A stretch of DNA of 64,000 nucleotides from Rhodospirillales bacterium. Its GTDB lineage: Bacteria > Pseudomonadota > Alphaproteobacteria > Rhodospirillales > UBA2165. Of the stretch, positions 25,484-32,401 are shown piece by piece. The stretch lies in assembly GCA_022823235.1 (NCBI GenBank), contig JAJDXO010000057.1:1-64000 (forward strand), in the 5' to 3' direction. Each line of letters opens with the position of its first letter. Within the stretch, counting starts at the first letter, position 1. The notes under the pieces were generated by a model, which made no database searches, was not told the origin of the DNA, and worked only from the letters and a program-made list of their open reading frames with translations. A program made the position numbers and the translations under genes.

Positions 25484-25526
25484 TTGACGTTCACCCTCTG
25501 AACAAGATATGGTTCACTAAATGAAC
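25484..25526 (+). promoter_or_regulatory. Promoter with two identical inverted-repeat operators
   Basis: Two copies of GTTCA-N5-TGAAC lie at 25489-25503 and 25512-25526, with starts 23 bases apart. A sigma70-like pair fits around them: TTGACG at 25484-25489 and TATGGT at 25508-25513 with an 18-base spacer, so one operator fills the spacer and the other overlaps the -10. The regulator gene starts 24 bases after the second site. Autoregulation by that winged-helix protein is the obvious inference. Confidence 0.62.
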
Positions 25527-25550
25527 ACGATTTGACGTGGACTTGGTCCG

Positions 25551-26195
25551 GTGTCGCGCAACCTAGACAACGAATCTCCGGAGAACACGACGGTCACCCT
25601 TGGGGTGCTGAGCGCCGTCAGCGACAACAGCCGCGTAACCCAGCGCATGCTGGCGAACGAGCTGGGCATCGCACTGGGTCTGGTCAACTCCTACCTCAAA
25701 CGCTGCGTCCGGAAGGGTTACATCAAAGTCCGGCAGGTTCCCAAGAACAGGTTCGCGTATTATCTGACTCCCGAGGGGTTCTACGAAAAGAGCCGTTTGA
25801 CGGCCGAGTTCCTTTCGCAGTCGCTGAAATTCTACCGCATCGCCCGGAATCAATGCACCGAACACCTCGAAGCCTGCGTCGCCAACGGCTGGCATTCGAT
25901 CATCTTCGTCGGGTCGGGCGATCTTGCGGAAATCGCCGCCATCTGCGCCCAGAATTACCAGGTAGAGGTGCTTGGCGTGTTGTCCCCGGACGGAGCGGCA
26001 AGCGCCGTCCCCGGCCAGAAGGCCCTTTCGGATCTGGACGACCTGAAAAAGGCCGATGCGGTCATTTTTACCGATATGCAGGCCTCGCCCGATCTGCTGC
26101 GCGAGGTCGAGGCGCGGATTTCAAAGGCGCGAATATTCGTTCCCCCGATTTTGAATTTGCCGCTCGAGCAGATTCGCGGTCTGGACGGCGCCTAG
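25551..26195 (+). CDS. Winged-helix transcriptional regulator of the glycan locus
   Basis: 214 residues with a GTG start at 25551. Residues about 15-75 are a winged helix-turn-helix (RVTQRMLANELGIALGLVNSYLKRCVRKGYIKVRQVPKNRFAYYLTPEG), similar to MarR-type EPS-associated regulators. The C-terminal half reads as a Rossmann-like sensor: IIFVGSGDLAEIAAICAQNYQVEVLGVLS and ADAVIFTDMQ. Genes of this sort often precede NusG-like antiterminators at polysaccharide loci, as here, with only two bases between. The C-terminal ligand is unknown; a nucleotide or nucleotide-sugar signal is possible. Confidence 0.83.
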   Translation: MSRNLDNESPENTTVTLGVLSAVSDNSRVTQRMLANELGIALGLVNSYLKRCVRKGYIKVRQVPKNRFAYYLTPEGFYEKSRLTAEFLSQSLKFYRIARNQCTEHLEACVANGWHSIIFVGSGDLAEIAAICAQNYQVEVLGVLSPDGAASAVPGQKALSDLDDLKKADAVIFTDMQASPDLLREVEARISKARIFVPPILNLPLEQIRGLDGA

Positions 26196-26197
26196 CG

Positions 26198-26701
26198 ATG
26201 TCCAATTGGTACGCCATCTTCACCCACGCCCGTGCCGAGCAAAAGGCGCTGTTCAATCTCGAGCGGCAGGGGTTTCAGTCGTTCTTTCCCAAATACCGCA
26301 AACGGCGGCGCCACGCCCGACGCGTCGAAACGGTCTCGGCTCCGCTTTTTCCGCGTTACGTTTTCGTTTGGCTGGATATCGACCGGCAGCCGTGGCGGTC
26401 GATCAATTCGACCTTGGGCGTTCACGGAATTGTTTGCCAGGGCGAGAAGCCCGCGCCGTTGCCGGAGGGAATTGTAGAGGAACTGATCTCCCGCCAGGAC
26501 GAATCGGGCTGTGTCGGCCTAGGCGGCAACATGTCGATCGCCCGGGGGCGGCCCGTGGAGATCACCGACGGTCCATTTGCCGACTGCGTCGCCATCGTCG
26601 ACCGTTTGCTGGACGCGGACAGGCTGGTCGTACTGCTCGATCTCCTGGGGCGTCGGGTCAAGGTACAGGTTCAAGCCCGCGCGGTTATCGCCGCGGTTTG
26701 A
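26198..26701 (+). CDS. NusG/RfaH-like transcription antitermination protein
   Basis: 167-residue specialised NusG paralogue. The NGN domain starts WYAIFTHARAEQKALFNLERQGFQSFFPKYRKRR and includes FPRYVFVWLD and GVHGIVCQGEKPAPLPEGIVEEL. The C-terminal KOW segment is RGRPVEITDGPFADCVAIVDRLLDADRLVVLLDLLGRRVKVQV. Such proteins ride RNA polymerase and let it read through long operons. The gene sits at the head of about 27 kb of co-directional glycan genes, which is exactly that situation. ATG at 26198, two bases after the regulator stop; a longer upstream frame overlaps the regulator and is a shadow. Confidence 0.9.
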   Translation: MSNWYAIFTHARAEQKALFNLERQGFQSFFPKYRKRRRHARRVETVSAPLFPRYVFVWLDIDRQPWRSINSTLGVHGIVCQGEKPAPLPEGIVEELISRQDESGCVGLGGNMSIARGRPVEITDGPFADCVAIVDRLLDADRLVVLLDLLGRRVKVQVQARAVIAAV

Positions 26702-26716
26702 ACGTCACGCATCGGG

Positions 26717-26749
26717 CGCACTCCGGGTGAGCTTTTCACCCGGAGTGCG
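26717..26749 (+). promoter_or_regulatory. Perfect 14-bp hairpin before the glycan operon
   Basis: CGCACTCCGGGTGA (26717-26730) pairs without mismatch with TCACCCGGAGTGCG (26736-26749) around loop GCTTT. No T-run follows, so it is not a classic intrinsic terminator in the plus direction. It sits between the antiterminator stop and the first glycosyltransferase, where a pause or recruitment site or an attenuator would act. Confidence 0.6.
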
Positions 26750-26777
26750 GTAGCGTGGAAAAATTCCCAGGCCAAAA

Positions 26778-27455
26778 ATGGATGCGGCGGTGAGTCAAAA
26801 TCCCGATGTTTCGGTGATCATTCCGGTTCACAACCAGGAACGCTATGTACACCGATGTCTTCGTTCAATCCTCGACCAATCCCTCGACGCGGACGACTAC
26901 GAGATTCTCGTCGTCGACGATGGAAGTACCGATCGAACCGCCCAGGCGCTTCAGATGTTCGAGGGGGACATCCGATTGATCCGACACCCGGAATGCCTGG
27001 GCCTGCCGGCGGCGCTAAATGCCGGAATACGGCATGCGCGCGGTCAGTTTGTCGTCCGGCTGGACGGCGACGACTACGTCCATCGGGAATATCTGAACGC
27101 GCTGATGCTGCATCTGCGGTTGAACCCCGGGATGGACGCCATCGCCTGCGACTACCTGACGGTGGATGACCACGAAAACGTACTCGGACACATTAACTGG
27201 CTGGATCGACCTATTGGATGCAGCATCATGTTCCGCTACGAACAGCTAATCGATATCGGCCTATACGATGAAGATTTTCTGGCGCGGGAGGATGAAGACC
27301 TGAGGCTGAGGTTCATGGAGAAATACTCTATCGATCGGGTTGCCCTGCCGCTCTATCGTTACCGCCGCCATGGTGGAAACATGACCAATGACGATGAGCA
27401 AATGGAAGCCTATTCCGAAGCACTGCTGAGGAAACACGGACGGGAGTCCCCATGA
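26778..27455 (+). CDS. Glycosyltransferase family 2
   Basis: 225-residue GT-A enzyme. The nucleotide-sugar domain starts VSVIIPVHNQERYVHRCLRSILDQS. The first aspartates are in ILVVDDGSTDRT, and the metal-binding DxD equivalent is VRLDGDDYVHREY. EDEDLRLRFMEKY carries the likely catalytic base region (ExD). No membrane anchor is present. It is first gene of the operon and its stop overlaps the aminotransferase start by four bases (ATGA), so it is tightly coupled to the acidic-sugar module. Donor and acceptor unknown. Confidence 0.9.
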   Translation: MDAAVSQNPDVSVIIPVHNQERYVHRCLRSILDQSLDADDYEILVVDDGSTDRTAQALQMFEGDIRLIRHPECLGLPAALNAGIRHARGQFVVRLDGDDYVHREYLNALMLHLRLNPGMDAIACDYLTVDDHENVLGHINWLDRPIGCSIMFRYEQLIDIGLYDEDFLAREDEDLRLRFMEKYSIDRVALPLYRYRRHGGNMTNDDEQMEAYSEALLRKHGRESP

Positions 27456-28648
27456 CCATGGACAAACCTTGGGCGGTGAAGTGGAGCGGCCGCGGTTCGC
27501 AATATACCGAGGAAGAAATCGACTATATCGTCGAAGCCATTCGCACGGCTGATCCGCTTACCCAAGGTCGGTATCTCGCCGACTTCGAGGAAAAATTCAA
27601 AGAATTTACCGGCGCAAGCCACGCTTTTGCGGTCGCCAACTGCACCTGCGCTCTGGAGCTCGCTGCAATTCTCTGCCGATTGACCTCGGACGATGAGGTT
27701 ATTGTTCCGGCGCACACATTCGCGGCGACCGCGATACCCTTTGCACGGACCGGCGCAAAGATTGTTTGGGCCGACATCGACCCGCGCACCCTGGTGGTCG
27801 ATGCGGACGCAATTCAAAAATGCCTGAGCGCGCGAACCCGGGCGATCGTCGTCGTCCACCTTTACGGACTGGTCTGCGACATGGACCCCATTTTATCACT
27901 TGCCCGAGAACACGGCATACCTGTGATTGAGGATGCGGCGCAGGCGCTGGGGGCCACTTACAAGGGCACCCAGGCGGGAACAATGGGCGATTTCGGGTGC
28001 TATAGCTTTCAGACCCATAAGAACGTTTCAACGCTTGGCGAGGGCGGGGTTTTGTCGGTGCGGAGCCCCGATCTGGCGGCACTGGTGCCGGGCCTGCGCC
28101 ACAACGGGATGCGCGCATACGAAGGTGACCGCCCGAACTACTGGCTTCCGGCGATGGGTGATGTCGATTTCGACTGGGATGGCGTGTGGCCCTACAACTT
28201 CTGCATCGGCGAACCTCAGTGCGCCGCCGGCGTTCTTATGCTCGACCGGGTCGACGAGGTGAATGCCCATCGCCGCGAAAAGGCGGAGAGATTTGAACGG
28301 GATCTCGGCGAGTATCCCGAACTGGTATTTCAAGCGACTCCACAGTACGGCGAATCGGCACGCTACTGTCTGCCCGCACGATATGACGGCACGAATACGA
28401 AAGGCAGCCGCAACGATTTCATGGACCGAATGGCCCACCATCACCGCGTAAACATGGTGGTTCAGTACCACCCGCTCTACCGCTATCCCATGTTTGAAAA
28501 GGCGGGTTTCGGTGACGCCGACTGCCCGCATACGGACTTTTTCTTCGACAATATGGTCTCGTTTCCATTCCACGAATGGATGCCCGCGAACGAGTACGAG
28601 TATCTCGTTTCCGCGGCCCAGGAAACCTGTGAGCACCTGCGTCGCTGA
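27452..28648 (+). CDS. DegT/DnrJ/EryC1/StrS-family sugar aminotransferase
   Basis: PLP-dependent transaminase of 398 residues acting on a keto- or aldehydo-sugar. Visible are VANCTCALELAAILCRL, VIVPAHTFAATAIPFARTGA, VIEDAAQALGATYKG, and the PLP-binding lysine in SFQTHKNVSTLGEGG. Family members act on nucleotide-linked keto sugars, or, like KdnA of Shewanella, on a terminal aldehyde of a free ulosonic acid. The next gene encodes a KdnB-like oxidase and the two share a TGATG junction, so a KdnA-like role is the best inference. The sequence differs from KdnA in the active-site region as I recall it, so the substrate stays open. Confidence 0.88.
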   Translation: MTMDKPWAVKWSGRGSQYTEEEIDYIVEAIRTADPLTQGRYLADFEEKFKEFTGASHAFAVANCTCALELAAILCRLTSDDEVIVPAHTFAATAIPFARTGAKIVWADIDPRTLVVDADAIQKCLSARTRAIVVVHLYGLVCDMDPILSLAREHGIPVIEDAAQALGATYKGTQAGTMGDFGCYSFQTHKNVSTLGEGGVLSVRSPDLAALVPGLRHNGMRAYEGDRPNYWLPAMGDVDFDWDGVWPYNFCIGEPQCAAGVLMLDRVDEVNAHRREKAERFERDLGEYPELVFQATPQYGESARYCLPARYDGTNTKGSRNDFMDRMAHHHRVNMVVQYHPLYRYPMFEKAGFGDADCPHTDFFFDNMVSFPFHEWMPANEYEYLVSAAQETCEHLRR

Positions 28649-29727
28649 TGGCAATCACCAAAACAGTCGGTGAGTACGTTTTCGGCTCCGGGTCGTTTGA
28701 GCAACTTGCCGACCTGCTGCGGCCCCGCCGGGAAATCGAGGGCGCGCCGGTCGTGTTTCTTCTGGACCATTTCTTCGCCGGCAGCGGTCTGATGTCGCGA
28801 CTTCCGGCCGAGGATGACGACCAGATACTCATGGTCGACACGACCGATGAACCGACAACCGATTCGGTTGATGGTTTCACGTTACGGGTGCGGGAGACAT
28901 GCGACCGTGAACCCGCGGCTGTCGTCGCCATCGGCGGCGGGTCTACCTTGGATACCGGAAAGGCGGTATCGAATCTACTTACAAATCCCGGCCAAGCCGC
29001 GGATTACCAAGGCTGGGACCTACTCCGGCATCGCGGCGTTTTCAAGATCGGCGTCCCGACTATTTCGGGAACAGGCGCCGAGGCGTCCCGCACCTGCGTC
29101 ATGCTCAATGCGGAAAAGAACATCAAGCTGGGGATGATCAGCGAGTTTTCGATCTTCGACCAGTTGCTGCTCGACCCCGACCTGACGTCAACGGTCCCGC
29201 GGGAGCAATTCTTTCATACCGCCATGGACACCTATATCCACTGCGTCGAGTCGCTGGGCGGACGCTTTCGGCATCCGGTCGCAGACTCCTTTTCAAAGGA
29301 GGCGCTGCGGCTATGCCGAGAGAGCCTGTTGGAAGACGACATGCAATCGCCGGGCAGCCGCGAGAAATTAATGGTGGCCTCCTATCTCGGCGGGTCGGCG
29401 ATCGGCAACAGTTTCGTCGGCGTTGTGCATCCGGTGTCTGCGGGCTTGAGCATGGTCTTCCATACCCACCATTGCATAGGCAACTGTATCGCTCTCAACG
29501 GGCTTGACGAGTTTTACCCCGAAGAGGCCGCCGAGTTTCGTCGAATGCGGGACGTCCAGAACATCCCGCCGCCGCCCAAGGTTTGTACCGGCGTGACGGA
29601 AGACCAATTGGTCCAGCTATATGATGCGACTATCGTTCACGCCAAGCCGCTCGCCAATGCGCTTGGAGACCGATTTGCCGACATTTTGAATTTCGACAAG
29701 GCAGCCTCAATTTTTCGTCAGTTATGA
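28648..29727 (+). CDS. kdnB: Iron-containing alcohol dehydrogenase, KdnB-like (ulosonate 8-oxidase)
   Basis: 359-residue group III metal-dependent alcohol dehydrogenase. The NAD loop AIGGGSTLDTGKAVS is present, and metal ligands fall in HTAMDTYIHCVESL, VHPVSAG and THHCIGN. Several stretches match KdnB, the Shewanella 3-deoxy-D-manno-octulosonate 8-oxidase, as I remember it: LTNPGQAADYQGWDLL, GVPTISGTGAEASRT, IHCVESL, EEFYPE-like DEFYPEEAAEFRRM. KdnB oxidises the terminal alcohol so that a transaminase can install an amine. Its place between an aminotransferase and a NeuB-family synthase supports the same chemistry here, but the sugar could have eight or nine carbons. Confidence 0.8.
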   Translation: MAITKTVGEYVFGSGSFEQLADLLRPRREIEGAPVVFLLDHFFAGSGLMSRLPAEDDDQILMVDTTDEPTTDSVDGFTLRVRETCDREPAAVVAIGGGSTLDTGKAVSNLLTNPGQAADYQGWDLLRHRGVFKIGVPTISGTGAEASRTCVMLNAEKNIKLGMISEFSIFDQLLLDPDLTSTVPREQFFHTAMDTYIHCVESLGGRFRHPVADSFSKEALRLCRESLLEDDMQSPGSREKLMVASYLGGSAIGNSFVGVVHPVSAGLSMVFHTHHCIGNCIALNGLDEFYPEEAAEFRRMRDVQNIPPPPKVCTGVTEDQLVQLYDATIVHAKPLANALGDRFADILNFDKAASIFRQL

Positions 29728-30806
29728 GAAGCCGCGACAGAATGGAGATGACCATCGGCAGCACGCCGATTAATTCCGAATCCGCCCCGTATGTGATCGC
29801 TGAGATCGGCGTGAACCACGAGGGATCCATTGAATTGGCGATGGAGCTGGTCGACCAGGCTTGGCGCGGAGGAGCCAACGCCGCGAAGTTTCAAACCTAT
29901 AAGGCGGAGACGCTGGCATCGGTGAACAGTCCCGCATATTGGGACCTGCAGTCGGAACCCACCACCAGCCAGTTCGAGCTCTTCAAGAAGTACGACGCCT
30001 TCTCCGAGGCGGAATACAAGGCGCTGGCGGAACACTGCAAAGCCCGGGGCATCGATTTCATGTCCACCCCTTTCGACCACCAAGCGGTTGATATGCTTGA
30101 ACCGCTGGTCCCGGCATTCAAGATCGCGTCAGCGGACATCACTAATGTCCCCCTCCTCAGACGGGTAGCCGCAACCGGCAAACCGGTCATCCTGTCGACG
30201 GGGGCTGCCGATCTTGATGAGATATCAGCCGCCGTGGAGGAATTGTCGCAAGGGGGCTGTGAGGCAGTCGCGCTGCTCCACTGCGTGCTTGAGTACCCCT
30301 GCCCTTACGAAGACGCCAATCTCGGCATGATCGACGGCCTGCGGCGGGCTTTTCCAGGGAACATTGTCGGCTATTCGGATCACACCCGTCCCGATCCGGC
30401 GATGATGATTCTTTCGGCCGCCTATCTCAAAGGCGCCAGAATTATCGAAAAGCATTTTACGCACGATAAGACGCTCCCCGGTAACGACCACTATCACGCG
30501 ATGAACGAGGCTGATTTGAGGAAATTCCTGAGCCAAGTCGCGCTTTTGTCCGAGGCGGAAGGTGCCGGTGAAATACGGTACTTGGAGAGCGAGGAATCGG
30601 CCCGCCTCAACGCAAGACGTTCGATCGTTTTGGCCCGGTCTCTGGACGCCGGCGAGTTGATCAATGAGTTATCCGTCATCTGCAAACGGCCGGGCACGGG
30701 AATCAGTCCGCGGCACTGGGACGAAGTTATCGGCATGACGACGGTTCGGCAATTGGAGGCCGACCATGTGCTGCAATGGGAAGACCTTGCACCAGGACCG
30801 GAATAA
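29724..30806 (+). CDS. NeuB-family ulosonic/nonulosonic acid synthase
   Basis: 360 residues. The TIM-barrel NeuB domain condenses phosphoenolpyruvate with an aldose: YVIAEIGVNHEGSIELAMELVDQAW, AAKFQTYKAETL, GIDFMSTPFDHQAVDML, FKIASADITNVPLLR, LHCVLEYPCPYEDANLGMI, VGYSDHT and IEKHFTHDKTLPGNDH. The C-terminal 60 residues form a SAF/antifreeze-like domain (RRSIVLARSLDAGELI ... RPGTGISP). It differs from KdsA, so the acceptor is probably an unphosphorylated sugar such as ManNAc-type or a simpler aldose. The start at 29724 overlaps the KdnB stop as ATGA; an ATG at 29742 is an alternative. The stop overlaps the next start (TAATG). Confidence 0.9.
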   Translation: MRSRDRMEMTIGSTPINSESAPYVIAEIGVNHEGSIELAMELVDQAWRGGANAAKFQTYKAETLASVNSPAYWDLQSEPTTSQFELFKKYDAFSEAEYKALAEHCKARGIDFMSTPFDHQAVDMLEPLVPAFKIASADITNVPLLRRVAATGKPVILSTGAADLDEISAAVEELSQGGCEAVALLHCVLEYPCPYEDANLGMIDGLRRAFPGNIVGYSDHTRPDPAMMILSAAYLKGARIIEKHFTHDKTLPGNDHYHAMNEADLRKFLSQVALLSEAEGAGEIRYLESEESARLNARRSIVLARSLDAGELINELSVICKRPGTGISPRHWDEVIGMTTVRQLEADHVLQWEDLAPGPE

Positions 30807-31516
30807 TGGCGGACTCTGAGTTCCGTCCCGCCGTGGCCCTGGTTCAAGCCCGGATGGGATCGTCAAGATTTCCCGGCAAGATGATGGCGGATCTTTGCGG
30901 CTATCCGGTCGTTCGTTGGGTGTTGGAGCGTTGCCGCGGAGCCGCCGAACTTGACGAGGTGGTCCTGTGTACGACGCTGTCGGCCCGGGACGACGTCCTG
31001 GAAGCTGTCGCCGCTGATCTTTCGATTGATACCTACCGCGGCTCGGAGCACGACGTCCTCGGCAGATTTACCGAGGCCGCCAGAGCCCATGAAGCGAAGA
31101 CAATAGTCAGAGTGTGCGCCGACAATCCCTTGGTTGCACCGGAAGCGATAGACCGGGTAGTTGCCGTTTTCGAGAATTCCGAGGCCGACTACGCGTTCAA
31201 CCACGTCCCGCGAATGGGAGCGGACTTCGCTGACGGGCTGGGCGCCGAAGTGTTTTCCCGTCATCTCCTGGAGGAAATGAACGAGAAGGCGCGATCCGCC
31301 GACGAGAGAGAGCACGTAACTCCCTACGTCTGGAAAAACGCCGACAGCTTCGCGCTGCTTGTCGTCGACTTTCCCGCCGACTGGAACTGCAATCAAATCA
31401 ATGAATCACTCGATGTCGATGTGCCGGACGATTTGGCGCGACTCTCGGAGATATGCTCCGGCCTGTCGCTCGACGCCACAATCCCTCAGATCGTTGCGCG
31501 TTGCAATCAGATCTAA
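30806..31516 (+). CDS. SpsF-like cytidylyltransferase
   Basis: 236-residue nucleotidyltransferase of the GT-A fold. The N-terminal nucleotide-binding loop is ALVQARMGSSRFPGKMM. The second motif VRVCADNPLVAPEAIDRVV carries the metal-binding aspartate, and FPADWNCNQINESLDVDVPDDL is the usual closing segment. SpsF/KdsB/NeuA relatives attach CMP (sometimes other NMPs) to acidic sugars. It follows the NeuB gene with a one-base overlap, so activation of that product is the direct inference. Its divergence from true NeuA and KdsB suggests another substrate. Confidence 0.85.
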   Translation: MADSEFRPAVALVQARMGSSRFPGKMMADLCGYPVVRWVLERCRGAAELDEVVLCTTLSARDDVLEAVAADLSIDTYRGSEHDVLGRFTEAARAHEAKTIVRVCADNPLVAPEAIDRVVAVFENSEADYAFNHVPRMGADFADGLGAEVFSRHLLEEMNEKARSADEREHVTPYVWKNADSFALLVVDFPADWNCNQINESLDVDVPDDLARLSEICSGLSLDATIPQIVARCNQI

Positions 31517-31594
31517 CCGCCTCGACGATCTGGCCAACGTCAGGTCAATCCGCGGATTGCCATTCACCAGCCGCCAATTGAAGCAGAGACCTAG

Positions 31595-32275
31595 TTGAAG
31601 GACCCTCGCTCCAAACCGAAGCGATACCAGGATTTTGTGATTCGGGAGGGCCGGCTCGTGGGAGAATTCGAGGACATGTACCGGGCCTGCGAAGATCCCT
31701 GGCACCAAATGGCCGAACTTCCGTTCATGTCCGATAAGGCGGCGAGCATAAGCCTATTGCGGCGCTTAGGTGGTGTCTTCGGAGCAAATCGGGTCGTGGA
31801 GATTGGCTGCGGCCTCGGCGGCCTGACCCAGCTGGTGGCCAACGAAGGCTTCGAAGCGATCGGCTTGGACGTCTCCGAGACGGCGGTCGAGGGCGCCAAG
31901 GAGAGGTTCCCCGGGGTCGACTTCCGCCTCGGCGGCGTGGAGGACGAAAACCTGCTGCGAAACCTCGAACCGGACGTCATCCTAATGGCTGACGTCACCT
32001 GGTACATTCTCGACCACCTCGGGCGCTTCCTTGAGTTTCTGCGCACCGACCTGAATTCCGTATTCCTCCTTCACAATCTGCAGACCTATCCGACCGGCGT
32101 GCAGACTTATGGCCGCGAATACTTCACCGACCTAAAGGGCATGATGGAGTATTTCGACATGCACTACCTGGAGTGGGGAGAGGTCATTCGCGCCGATGGC
32201 TACGGCCGGGCCTTCTTTCTGGCGAGCCATGAACCGTCCTACATCGAAAAATGGTGCGGCAATGCCGACGACTAG
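31595..32275 (+). CDS. Class I SAM-dependent methyltransferase
   Basis: 226 residues with the Rossmann motif I VVEIGCGLGGLTQLVANEG, motif II AIGLDVSETAVEGAK and motif IV-like DVILMADVTWYILDHL. The start is probably TTG at 31595, since no good ATG precedes the conserved part. The N-terminal DPWHQMAELPFMSDKAAS resembles sugar-modifying methyltransferases at surface loci. The stop TAG is the first triplet of a repeat element (TAGGGTCTG). It probably methylates a sugar of this glycan; target unknown. Confidence 0.8.
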   Translation: MKDPRSKPKRYQDFVIREGRLVGEFEDMYRACEDPWHQMAELPFMSDKAASISLLRRLGGVFGANRVVEIGCGLGGLTQLVANEGFEAIGLDVSETAVEGAKERFPGVDFRLGGVEDENLLRNLEPDVILMADVTWYILDHLGRFLEFLRTDLNSVFLLHNLQTYPTGVQTYGREYFTDLKGMMEYFDMHYLEWGEVIRADGYGRAFFLASHEPSYIEKWCGNADD

Positions 32276-32401
32276 GGTCTGTACTCGACTAGGGGATTCC
32301 CGTTTTTGCGCCCCTCACCTTGCCCCTCTCCCCCTGAAAGGGGGACGAGGGGCCTTGTGCCGCGACGCTTGCATCGACGACCAACACGGAAACCGCCCGT
32401 A
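32273..32401. repeat. Intergenic repeat between methyltransferase and transferase genes
   Basis: Third copy of the TAGGGTC(C/T)G-ACTCGA element at the stop codon (32273), followed by CCCCC-TGAAA-GGGGG (32330-32344) within CCCCTCACC...GAGGGG, the same type of palindrome as at 150-170. It splits an otherwise tight operon. Confidence 0.65.

Noticed and set aside
27452..31516. Module considered as a standard legionaminic or pseudaminic acid pathway
   Set aside because: PseB/PseC/PseG/NeuC-type partner genes are missing and an Fe-alcohol dehydrogenase takes a central place instead.
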